In this document: positions 51,390-59,544 of the stretch, piece by piece
Numbering within the stretch: position 1 is the first letter of the stretch
Layout of the letters: each line of letters opens with the position of its first letter
Assembly (NCBI RefSeq): GCF_026342835.1
Contig: NZ_JAPEMI010000001.1
Location: forward strand, 7,880,501 to 7,944,500
Length of the DNA: 64,000 nt
Source: Streptomyces sp. NBC_00154
GTDB taxonomy: Bacteria; Actinomycetota; Actinomycetes; Streptomycetales; Streptomycetaceae
Direction: 5' to 3'
The notes under the pieces: generated by a model
Databases searched by the model: none
What the model was told of the DNA's origin: nothing
Seen by the model: only the letters and a program-made list of their open reading frames with translations
Program-made: the position numbers and the translations under genes

Positions 51390-53144
51390 TCATGCCTCGC
51401 CCGGCGAGTCCAGCCCCGCGTCCAGTCCCAGCAGATAACCGAGCTGGAACCGGTTCTCGGCGCCGTAGCGGGCCTTGATCCGGCCCACGTGGTTCTGCAG
51501 GGAGCGCTCGCTGATGCCGAGCCGACGGGCGATCGCCCGGTCCGAGCGGCCGGCGACCAGCAGCTTCTGGATGGACTCGTGGATGGAGGGGATCACCTCA
51601 GGAGCGGCGTCCACCGAGCGCGCGGGCACGAACGGGGTCGATTCGGCGCGGTCCCAGGACCGCTCGAAGACATCCACCAGGAAGCGCACCACGGACGCCT
51701 CCCGCACCTCCAGCGCCAGGGTCCGGTCACCGCGGCCGGGTATGAACGCCACCTCGCGGTCGACGATGATCAGCCGCTCGAAGAACTCGGGAAGGGTGCG
51801 CACCTCGGCCCCGTACGCCGTCACCTGGCGCACGTAGTCCTTGGTGGCCTCGTCGAATCGGGCGCTGTGCTGGTACAGCGTCCGGTTGGCGATCCCGGCG
51901 TCGAGCTGGGCGCGGACCGTCTCCAGGGCATCGGCGAGGACTGATCTCGGCCGGGGTCCGTCCGGCTGGGCGGTGAGGATCTCCTTCCGGGCACCGTCGA
52001 CGGCATCGCGGATGGCCTGGTTGATCTCGGGCAGGCCGTCCAGATAGTCGATGACGGGAGTCGGTCCCCGCAGCGAACCACCGGCCGACCGTGCGACGGC
52101 CGCGATGCGGTCGCACTCCTTGATGCGCAGGCTGGCGATGTTGCTGATGTGCGTGGTGCCCTGGGCGAACGCGGCGACAACAGCAAGGGTGGGGACGACG
52201 TCCGGCATCGCCTCCATGTCGATGTCGATGCCGTGCAGGTCTCCGCCGGACAGGGTGATGGAGGTGTCGGTGACCTCGGCGGTACATCCCATGCGGACCA
52301 GGGCTTCCACGAGGCCGACGTCGCCCTGCTTGGAGTCCTTGCCGATGCCCGGGATGGTGACCGTGCCGCCCAGAACGGCGGCTGCAGCGAGGAAGTAGGA
52401 CATGCCGGAGGCGTCGGGCTCCACGGTGACGGTGCCCCCGCGCAGCTTCTGGCCGGCGGCCACGGTGAAGCGGGTGTAGCCCTCCCGCTTGACGGTGACG
52501 CCCATCTCGGCCAGCGCCGCGATGGTCATCTCGACGTAAGGCTTGGAGACCAGATCGTCGGTGATCACGACCTCGGTGTCCTGTTCGGCGCGAGTGGCGT
52601 TGATCAGGAGGCTGGAGGTGAACTGGGAGCTGACCGCGCCGCTGATGCGCGTAGACCCGCCGCGGAAACTGGGACCGGTGACCTTGATGGGCGGGCTGCC
52701 GTTGCCGCGCACCGCCTCGGCAGTGACCCCCAGCCCGGGCAGGGCGTCGAGCAGTGAGCCCATGGGCCGCTCCTGCATGCGCTTGGTGCCGGTCAGCACG
52801 GTCGTGCCGTCGGCGTGGCCGGCCATGGCGATCAGGAAGCGGATCGGGGTGCCCGCGGCGCCGACATAGACCTCCTCTGCGGGGCCGCGCATCGGTTCGC
52901 CGGTCGGGGTGACGGTGATCCGCTCGGCAGCGGCATCGACATCCACGCTGACGTGACCGAACTGCCGCAGGGCGTTGGCGAGGTACTGCGTGTCGTCGCA
53001 GACCAGTGCGCCTTCGATCGTTGTCGCCTGCCCCGAGAGGGCAGCGATCGCCAGGTAGCGGTTGGAGTAGCTCTTGGAACCGAGGACCTTCACCTGCTTG
53101 CTGAAGGTGTCCAGCAGCCGGATGGTGACATTTTCGGCCTTCAT
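51390..53144 (-). CDS. Chimera: EPSP synthase domain fused to a LuxR-type regulator
   Basis: 584 residues. Residues 1-350 are an EPSP synthase: GSKSYSNR (22-29), VGAAGTPIRF, TGTKRMQERPMG, SGAVSSQFTSSLL, SKPYVEMT, AMPDVVPT (D315) and IKECDRIAA (342-349). The final block, with the DHRMA and TFPDF active-site residues, is missing. From about 365 it becomes a regulator of the Streptomyces TrmB/LuxR-like type (GARKEILTAQPDGPRPRSVL, VTAYGAEVRTLPEFFERLII, VDREVAFIPG) ending in an HTH (DRAIARRLGISERSLQNHVGRIKARYG). TTG 53171 behind GGGGAG is an alternative start. It faces the operon to its left. Confidence 0.82.
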   Translation of the reverse strand: MKAENVTIRLLDTFSKQVKVLGSKSYSNRYLAIAALSGQATTIEGALVCDDTQYLANALRQFGHVSVDVDAAAERITVTPTGEPMRGPAEEVYVGAAGTPIRFLIAMAGHADGTTVLTGTKRMQERPMGSLLDALPGLGVTAEAVRGNGSPPIKVTGPSFRGGSTRISGAVSSQFTSSLLINATRAEQDTEVVITDDLVSKPYVEMTIAALAEMGVTVKREGYTRFTVAAGQKLRGGTVTVEPDASGMSYFLAAAAVLGGTVTIPGIGKDSKQGDVGLVEALVRMGCTAEVTDTSITLSGGDLHGIDIDMEAMPDVVPTLAVVAAFAQGTTHISNIASLRIKECDRIAAVARSAGGSLRGPTPVIDYLDGLPEINQAIRDAVDGARKEILTAQPDGPRPRSVLADALETVRAQLDAGIANRTLYQHSARFDEATKDYVRQVTAYGAEVRTLPEFFERLIIVDREVAFIPGRGDRTLALEVREASVVRFLVDVFERSWDRAESTPFVPARSVDAAPEVIPSIHESIQKLLVAGRSDRAIARRLGISERSLQNHVGRIKARYGAENRFQLGYLLGLDAGLDSPGEA

Positions 53145-53610
53145 ACGCGGATCAGATTCAAGCGAGCTCAATGTCGTCTCCCCATCATCGTGGCGTGGCG
53201 GCGCCGGTAGTGACCGGGAAGAGACTGCGAGGCGATCAAGGGTTGAGGAAAGTCCTTCATGAGGCAGCAAGTTGCATGGCAACTTGCTGCCAGAATCGGT
53301 CACTTGAGGGCATCGGATGGGACGTCAAATGTCCAACTACCGTGCTATCTTCAAGAAATTCAATTCAGCAGCACACTGGGGGGCAGATGTCGCAGCCGCT
53401 GGGATTGGACGAACTGGCCTGTCAGTCTTCCGTCTAGTTACGATATCGATCAAGCTCTGAGCTGCAGTGTTTGAAGTGCAGAGACAATACAAGATCGACA
53501 TCTGGTATGGGTGTTGACCTGCATTGGTTCCTTCGGTAGACGTCTCGATCTCTAGTTGACTGGCTTGCTGACCTGCGATGTTGGGATTAGGCAGAGAGTG
53601 TCGTAACTAG
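53145..53610. other. Upstream region of the chimeric gene, lower GC
   Basis: About 465 bp with no convincing CDS and visibly more A and T than its surroundings (for example ACGATATCGATCAAGCTCTG near 53440). It must hold the promoter of the EPSP synthase-LuxR gene and contains the large palindrome at 53263-53291. The CTAG at 53607-53610 is the target repeat of the IS1182 element. Confidence 0.45.
53263..53291. promoter_or_regulatory. 29-bp palindrome, candidate operator
   Basis: GGCAGCAAGTTGC (53263-53275) and GCAACTTGCTGCC (53279-53291) are exact 13-bp complements around a 3-base centre, about 120 bp upstream of the chimeric gene. The long perfect dyad fits a dimeric regulator, possibly the LuxR-type HTH itself. 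Confidence 0.6.
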
Positions 53611-55314
53611 AAGACTGCTGAAAATCTTGTCGAAGGGCTGTCCGGCCGCAGGCCGGGTGGCCCTTTTTCGCTATGCGGTGGCCGCGGCGAGGTGCCAGGT
53701 GTTGCCCGTCCGGATGAGTCCGAGGGTGATCAGTCGGCGGAGGTTGAGGGCGGCGGCGCGGTGGTGGAGCCAGATGTTGTTGGCGATGACGCCGCGGTAG
53801 GGAACCCGGCGGTTGCCCTTGGCGACGAGCCAGGCGATGGCCCGCTCGACGGGCGGCCGCCATCTGCGGTATTCGGCCTGCCAGACCGGGTCGGTGGCGG
53901 CCTGGGCCCGGGCGGCGGCCAGCAGGTCGTACTGGGGGTGGACGTTGAGGGTGCGTCCGGTCTTGGAGGTGGTGCAGCGTTCCCGTAGCGGGCAGTCGGT
54001 GCAGACGCGCTTGAACTGGGCGGTGCGGGCGCCGTCCACTTTGACCTGTCCGAGGTTGGCGGTGTGTCCCGCCGGGCAGGTCGCGGTGCCGGCCGCTGGG
54101 TCGATGCGGAAGTCGTCGATGGTGAAGCCGCCGGGGACGGCCTGCCGCATCGGCGGCGGTTTGATCACCAGGGTGTGGCCGTCGGCCTCAAGGCGCATCC
54201 GCAGGTCGCCGGTGCCGTAGGCAGAGTCGCCGAGCACGGTTAACTCGCCGTCCTCGCCGTCCAGCAGGCCGGCGCCGACGGTGGCCTCGTGGTTGCTGGG
54301 ACCGTATCCGCCGGTCAGAGCGACAGCGGTGAACAGGCCGGTCTCCGGCTCGAAGGACGCATGCCCTTTGAAGCCGTCCTGGTGACGGGTGCGGTTCTTG
54401 TGGATGTGCCGCGCATCGGTATCGACGGTCGACACCAGCCGGTCGGCCACCGTGCGCTTCGCGATGCGCCAGCGCCCGTCGCGTCCGTCGGAGTCCTCGG
54501 CGGGTTCCACGTCCTGGCCCGCGACCAGGGCCAGCAAGCCGACCGCGTTCGACGCCTTCTCGCCCATCTCCTGTTCGGGCAGGTGCCCGAGCAGGAGATG
54601 GGCGTCAGTGACCAGCCCGTCGACCAGCGCGGCACGGGCCGTCTCGTCGTCCCAGGCAATCCTCGGCTTGCCCGGGTCGGTGTAGTCGTGCGCCCGGCAG
54701 TGCTCCGCGGCCACCTCCCCGGCGCCGGGGACCTCGCGGATCACCCGGCGGACGGCGGAGATGATCTGGGTGACGGTGTCCTGGGTGGCCACCGCGTCAT
54801 CGAGCACGGTGGAGTCCAGCGCCCGCCGCTGCCTGCCCTTGAGCACGCCGGTCGCGGCCACGACCTCCCTGACCTTGGTAAAGATCCGCATCGGATCGGC
54901 AGAGTTACGCAGACGGCGCCGGAAGTACGTCAGCAGCGACGGATCAAACGCGCTGTCGTACAGGCCGAGCCCGCAGGCGGCCTTCCACCGCAGGTCACAC
55001 CGCAACTCCTGGACGGTCTCGAAGTCCGAAAGCCCCTGCAGGCTCTGCAGCACCACCGTCGCGGCCAGCACCTGCGGCGGCAGACTCGGACGGCCGTTGG
55101 ACGACGGATACATATCCGCGAACATCCCCGGCGGGAACAGCACCTCCCTGTGCTCGGCCAGAAACGCGAACACACTGCCTGCCGGGATCAACTCCCGGCA
55201 CGTTTCCCACACATCCGGCCCGACCAGCTCCCCGGCCCATTCCCCCTGCATGCCTACAAGACTGGCCCCGACTCCACCGAGCCGGGGCCAGAACACCAGA
55301 TTTTCAGCAGTCTT
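53611..55314 (-). mobile_element. IS1182-family insertion sequence, intact copy, 1,704 bp
   Basis: The ends are AAGACTGCTGAAAATC and its complement; CTAG flanks both (53607-53610 and 55315-55318). It matches the Tn3-split copy at 4136-12034 in length after the insertion is subtracted. Confidence 0.9.
53671..55251 (-). CDS. IS1182-family transposase, intact
   Basis: 526 residues from ATG 55251 (GTG 55296 would add 15). It is uninterrupted across FADMYPSSNGRP, the point where the other copy carries Tn3. Core blocks: RRALDSTVLDDAVATQDTVT, FEPETGLFTAVALTGGYGPS, VLGDSAYGTGDLRMRLEADG; then the cysteine cluster CPAGH and CTDCPLRERC; then ERAIAWLVAKGNRRVPYRGV. It differs from the split copy at many residues, so the two were not made by one recent event. 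Confidence 0.9.
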   Translation of the reverse strand: MQGEWAGELVGPDVWETCRELIPAGSVFAFLAEHREVLFPPGMFADMYPSSNGRPSLPPQVLAATVVLQSLQGLSDFETVQELRCDLRWKAACGLGLYDSAFDPSLLTYFRRRLRNSADPMRIFTKVREVVAATGVLKGRQRRALDSTVLDDAVATQDTVTQIISAVRRVIREVPGAGEVAAEHCRAHDYTDPGKPRIAWDDETARAALVDGLVTDAHLLLGHLPEQEMGEKASNAVGLLALVAGQDVEPAEDSDGRDGRWRIAKRTVADRLVSTVDTDARHIHKNRTRHQDGFKGHASFEPETGLFTAVALTGGYGPSNHEATVGAGLLDGEDGELTVLGDSAYGTGDLRMRLEADGHTLVIKPPPMRQAVPGGFTIDDFRIDPAAGTATCPAGHTANLGQVKVDGARTAQFKRVCTDCPLRERCTTSKTGRTLNVHPQYDLLAAARAQAATDPVWQAEYRRWRPPVERAIAWLVAKGNRRVPYRGVIANNIWLHHRAAALNLRRLITLGLIRTGNTWHLAAATA

Positions 55315-55439
55315 CTAGACGAATAATTTCTCTGCTCGAGCGCGTGGGGGCGGAAGATCGTTGATCTTGCTCAGCCCGGACTGTGCCGCCTACGACCGCA
55401 AACGCCCGTCAGCAGCCCCCAGGCCGGGTCACCGCCCAC

Positions 55440-55717
55440 GCCAGCGCGGCGACCGGGGAGGTCGGTGTGCGGCTTCCTCCCATCGGAGCCAACGTGGACG
55501 GGCTCCAAACGGTCGATCTCCTGTCGCTGTGGGAGACCACCGCGATTGCCGCCTACAAGACATCCGCCGACTGGACCCGGGGCATCGTCACCCTGGCCGC
55601 GCCGCCGTTGTGCAGGAGCTGCTGAATTCGGCCAGGGCACTCGGCGTCGTCCCCCACGCCCCGGTGCAGGCCGGCGCCGCAGCTGCCCGCAGCCCGATGA
55701 CGTGGCTGGCCACGTAG
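55440..55717 (+). pseudogene. Hypothetical protein remnant with frameshift
   Basis: One frame gives GANVDGLQTVDLLSLWETTA then IAAYKTSADWTRGIVTLAAP, and the next continues VQELLNSARALGVVPHAPVQ then MTWLAT. Composition is protein-like and the two halves meet near 55610. Family unknown. The rest of 55315-55930 holds nothing I recognise. Confidence 0.35.
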
Positions 55718-55930
55718 GGGCCTCCTACGCAGCGGTCGAGGGTCGTGCGGTGATCAGCGGTTGCCGTCGGGAGTGGCAGTGCCAAGACCCGCCGGAGACC
55801 GGCCCGCAGTCGGCACATTCGCTTGCCCCGGCGTTGTGCGCGCCGCCCATCCGACTCCCGCGCCGTCTGTACGGCACGGCACCGAGTTGGGAGCATGACG
55901 GGATATGCCCGGCAGGTGAGGGGTGGTTGC

Positions 55931-58150
55931 GTGGGGGCGGACGAGATCAGGTCTCAGGGCTTCAACCTGAATGAGCTGTTCCGTGATGTGACCTATGAGA
56001 TCGACTACTACCAGCGTGACTACACCTGGGGCGAGGAAGAAGTCCGCACCCTGCTACGGGACTTGTGTGATTCGTTCCGGAACTGGTCGGGCGACTCCGC
56101 GTACCGGCGCCGCCCGCACACTGCGCCGCAGTACTTCCTCGGCCCCTTCGTCTACCACGAGCCGTCGAGGAACTGCCGCTACCTCGTCGACGGCCAGCAG
56201 CGGTTCGTCACCCTGCACGTGCTCTCCCTGCAGCTGAGGCTGTGGGCCCAGGAAGCCGGAGATCCGCAAACGGTCGACCAGCTCAACCGTGTGATCACGA
56301 CCGACGGGAAGCACTTCTGCGTCGGCATCACCGACCACGACCCCGTCCTGCGGGCCATCAGCGAGGGTCGCAAATACGAGACTGGGGCCGGGGACTCCCT
56401 CTCCCGCCGCAACCTGTGGGCACGCAGCCAGCAGATCGAATCCCAGCTCGCGGAAGAACTCGACGCCGAGGAACTCCACCACTTCACCGAGTGGCTCCTG
56501 AAACGGGTGGTCCTGGTCGGCATCCGCGCGGCCGGCCCCGACCACGGATACCGCATGTTCGAGACGATGAACGACCGCGGCGCCCGCCTCACCGCCGTCG
56601 ACCTTCTCAAGAGCCACTTGCTGTCCAACGTCGGCGCGGGGGAGGAACAGCTCAACACCCAGTGGCAGGAGATGCTGCGAGAACTCTCCACCGACCGCGA
56701 CGACCCCCAGGCAGCGTCGCGCTTCATCAAGGCCTACCTCCTCGCCCGCTGCGCACGCGAGGGCCACGCTGAGGACCGCCGCCAGATCACCACCAACCTC
56801 AACGTGTGGGTGCGCCACAACGCCACGCACCTTGGTCTGACCGCGGGACGCCCCGACCACTTCCTCAAGTTCGTGCAGGACCTGCTGAAGTCGGCCCGCC
56901 TGTACCGGCCCATCCTTGCTGCCACCCGCACGCTGAAGAAGGACGGCGACCGCCTGGAGACGGTGCTCTTCAACGAACGCAACGGACTCGGCGTCCAATC
57001 CGTCGCCGTCCTCGCGGCCATCGACCCCGATGACCAGCCCACCGACGCCAAGGACAAAGGCCGCCTCGTCGCCTCCTACATCGACCGCTGGTACACCCTG
57101 CGGATCCTGCAGGACCTGCCCGTCCAGGCCGCCGACGCCGACGCCCTGGTCCACACCGAGCTCGTCCCCCTCCTGCGCGGATGCCGCACCGTCGCCGACG
57201 TCGCCTCCATGCTGGGGGACCTCGTCCGCCGCGACGGGAACCCGGTGCGCGAAGCAATCACCCTGGGACTGCGCGGCAACAACGCCCACCAGATCCGCTA
57301 TCTTCTCGCCCGCGCCACCGCCTACACCGACGAGGCCTGTAAGAGACCCTCCGACATCCTCGCCTACCTCGACCGCGACCAATTCCACATCGAACACCTG
57401 TGGGCCAACCACCACCACCGGGTGGCCGGAGACATCCCCGACCCGGTCGTCTTCCGCAGCCGCCGCAACCAGCTCGGCGGCCTCGGCCTGCTGAGGGGCC
57501 GCGAGAACTCCAGCATCAACGACCTGCCCTTCCACGACAAAACCCGCCTCTACGCCCGCGGCAACGTCCTGCTGGGCGTCATGGCCCCCGAGTACGACCG
57601 CCGCCACCCCGAGCTGCGCGACTTCATCAAGACACACCAGCTCGACAAACACCTGCGGGCCTTCGGGGCGAGGGAGACCATGACCACGGTCATCGCAACC
57701 CGGCAGGAGCTGTATCTGCGTCTGTTCGAACACATCTGGAACCCCGAACGCCTGGGCCTGCCCGCCACTGCTGCTGCCGCCGCACCCCCAGCCGACGGCT
57801 CCAGCCAGCCGGCCGCCCGCCCCCGCCAGGCCGCTCCGCGACGCAAACCGGCTTCGGGCCGGCGCACGGACGTGGCCAAGATGGTCGACACCCAGGTCTT
57901 GCAAGCTGGCACCCGGATCGTGCTCACCTACCGCGCCACCGAGCACTGGGCCACCATCGACGCGAACGGCGGCATCATCCTCACCGCGACCGGAGGCACC
58001 CCCTACGGCAGGGTCGACGAGGCCGGAGCCGTCGCCCGCGGTACCAAGACCTGCCAGGGCATGAACGAATGGCACATCGAAGACGAGAACGGAGTACGTG
58101 TCAGCCTGCGCGCCGTCCGCGACCGTGCAGCGGCGGCTGGCGCCCTGTAG
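55931..58150 (+). CDS. GmrSD-type (DUF262/DUF1524) protein with C-terminal RAMA-like domain
   Basis: 739 residues from GTG 55931 behind GAGGGG (ATG 55895 also in frame). The DUF262 domain has YYQRDYTWGEEE (26-36) and the NTPase-like YLVDGQQRFVTLH (DGQQR 87-91). The HNH DUF1524 domain follows late: HIEHLWANHHH (486-496) and NQLGGLGLLRGRENSS. A Pro/Ala linker leads to residues 650-735 (VLQAGTRIVLTYRATEHWAT, GMNEWHIEDENGVRVSLRAV), which resemble a RAMA domain of restriction systems. Single-chain GmrSD enzymes cut modified phage DNA. Target unknown. Confidence 0.82.
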   Translation: MGADEIRSQGFNLNELFRDVTYEIDYYQRDYTWGEEEVRTLLRDLCDSFRNWSGDSAYRRRPHTAPQYFLGPFVYHEPSRNCRYLVDGQQRFVTLHVLSLQLRLWAQEAGDPQTVDQLNRVITTDGKHFCVGITDHDPVLRAISEGRKYETGAGDSLSRRNLWARSQQIESQLAEELDAEELHHFTEWLLKRVVLVGIRAAGPDHGYRMFETMNDRGARLTAVDLLKSHLLSNVGAGEEQLNTQWQEMLRELSTDRDDPQAASRFIKAYLLARCAREGHAEDRRQITTNLNVWVRHNATHLGLTAGRPDHFLKFVQDLLKSARLYRPILAATRTLKKDGDRLETVLFNERNGLGVQSVAVLAAIDPDDQPTDAKDKGRLVASYIDRWYTLRILQDLPVQAADADALVHTELVPLLRGCRTVADVASMLGDLVRRDGNPVREAITLGLRGNNAHQIRYLLARATAYTDEACKRPSDILAYLDRDQFHIEHLWANHHHRVAGDIPDPVVFRSRRNQLGGLGLLRGRENSSINDLPFHDKTRLYARGNVLLGVMAPEYDRRHPELRDFIKTHQLDKHLRAFGARETMTTVIATRQELYLRLFEHIWNPERLGLPATAAAAAPPADGSSQPAARPRQAAPRRKPASGRRTDVAKMVDTQVLQAGTRIVLTYRATEHWATIDANGGIILTATGGTPYGRVDEAGAVARGTKTCQGMNEWHIEDENGVRVSLRAVRDRAAAAGAL

Positions 58151-58218
58151 CCGGTCAGGCGGGTCTGTCGGAGGCCGCCCTACCCTGGCGATAGGACAGC
58201 ACCGTAAGGGGAGGCGGA

Positions 58219-59334
58219 ATGGCGCACGACGCAGAAGTCATGCAGGAGCTGTGGCCGCAGCTTCTGCAGGCCGTCAAGAACAGGCGGCGCTTCACCTGGA
58301 TCCTGCTGAGCCAGAACGCGAGGGTGCACGCCTACGACGGCACCACGCTGACACTGAGCTGGAACACCCAGGGTGCCTACGACAACTTCATCGGCTCGGA
58401 CTCTCGCGGTGTGCTCGACGAGGCGCTGCAAGGGATCTTCCATCCTGTGCCCGCCGTCGAGTTTCTGGTGGACGGCAAGGCCCTGTCTGTCGGCGCCCGA
58501 CCGGCATCGGGGGGTCCCGCAACACGGGTGCAGGTGTCCGTCGCTGTGACGGCCTCCGACTCCCTGCCGCAGGCGGCTGAGGCGGTGACGTCCGACCTGC
58601 AGCGCGTCCTGGCCCAGACGGCGTTCTTGATGCACGAACAGGGCCACGTCCAGGCCGCTGCCCTGCTGGCAGATGTGGAAGGCGTCGAACTGGTCCCCGG
58701 CAACCGCTTCGGGGACTGGGACGATGCCGTCCTGATCGTGCCGCCCTATCTCGTGCCCCGGTTCACCGAGGAGATCATCGCGGCGATCCAGCCGGTGTTC
58801 GACCACGTGGCCGGGCGGCACGGCCTGGAGATCGGCGGTGTCACGGCCGCGCCGGCGCTTCCCGAAGTCGGTGACGACTGGCGGCAGATCCTGCAGCAGA
58901 GGCTGGCCCGGGGAACGCTCTCCAACCAGGCCTCCAGAACCCGCGCCAGGGAAGTGGCCCCCACTTCCCACCGAGACGGCTTCGTCTTCGGCTCGAACGA
59001 GGAAGTGCTCGTCTACGAGGCGTTGAAGCGAGTACAAGAGCAGTTGCCGCAGGAGTCTTCCATTGCGGTCTTCCCGCTCCCGATGGGACGCGTCGGCACC
59101 GGCAACGCCTGGACATCGGACTTCCTCGTCACCGCCGCTGGCAAGGTCGGGATCATCGAGGTCGACGGACCCCACCATCACAAGCGGTTCGCCGCGGACG
59201 CCACGCGCGACCGGCACTGGCGCAACAGCGGCATTGTCCACATCGAGCGGATCCTCGTCGAGGAAACGAGCGCCGACACCGATCTCGATGCCCTCGTGCG
59301 GCAGTTCCTCACCCGGCTGCGCGAATACCGCTGA
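58219..59334 (+). CDS. DnaX tau-like domain fused to a PD-(D/E)XK nuclease
   Basis: 371 residues from ATG 58219 behind GGGGAGG. Residues 7-87 (LWPQLLQAVKNRRRFTWILL, SQNARVHAYDGTTLTLSWNT, AYDNFIGSDSRGVLDEALQG) match the post-ATPase domain of actinobacterial DnaX tau; the AAA+ motor is absent. A 170-residue middle region is unassigned. Residues 255-370 look like a DUF559/Vsr-type nuclease: YEAL (E267), TSDFLV (D301), IIEVDGPHHH (E314, D316) and RDRHWRNSGIVHIERILVEE. It starts 68 bp after the GmrSD gene on the same strand, so the two probably form an operon. Confidence 0.78.
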   Translation: MAHDAEVMQELWPQLLQAVKNRRRFTWILLSQNARVHAYDGTTLTLSWNTQGAYDNFIGSDSRGVLDEALQGIFHPVPAVEFLVDGKALSVGARPASGGPATRVQVSVAVTASDSLPQAAEAVTSDLQRVLAQTAFLMHEQGHVQAAALLADVEGVELVPGNRFGDWDDAVLIVPPYLVPRFTEEIIAAIQPVFDHVAGRHGLEIGGVTAAPALPEVGDDWRQILQQRLARGTLSNQASRTRAREVAPTSHRDGFVFGSNEEVLVYEALKRVQEQLPQESSIAVFPLPMGRVGTGNAWTSDFLVTAAGKVGIIEVDGPHHHKRFAADATRDRHWRNSGIVHIERILVEETSADTDLDALVRQFLTRLREYR

Positions 59335-59354
59335 CGTGGACGCCGCCACGCCGA

Positions 59355-59401
59355 ACCGGCAGCCGTCCGCCCCCAGCGCCGCGGGGCGGACGGCTGCCGG
59401 T
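59355..59401 (+). terminator. Very strong terminator closing the defence-like pair
   Basis: Two perfect 19-bp arms at 59355-59373 (ACCGGCAGCCGTCCGCCCC) and 59383-59401, with a 9-base loop, about 20 bp after the nuclease stop and before the convergent TniQ gene. Confidence 0.85.
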
Positions 59402-59544
59402 ACCTCCACTGGCCCGCGGCGGCCAAGGCGACCACACGCGCCCGGGCCTTCAGCCGCACGGACCCGGAAGCCCCCAAGGGATTCGGTGGCAACCGGTGGG
59501 CGAAAAGGCCGGCCTGGCCCGTCCGGTGAGAGGCCGCGCGGGGG

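Noticed and set aside
51390..53144. Housekeeping aroA
   Set aside because: The two C-terminal EPSP synthase blocks are missing and a regulator is fused on, so it cannot be assumed to supply the shikimate pathway.
58219..59334. Housekeeping dnaX fragment
   Set aside because: There is no trace of the AAA+ ATPase, and the reading frame is intact with a different C-terminal domain, so it is a distinct protein rather than a broken dnaX.
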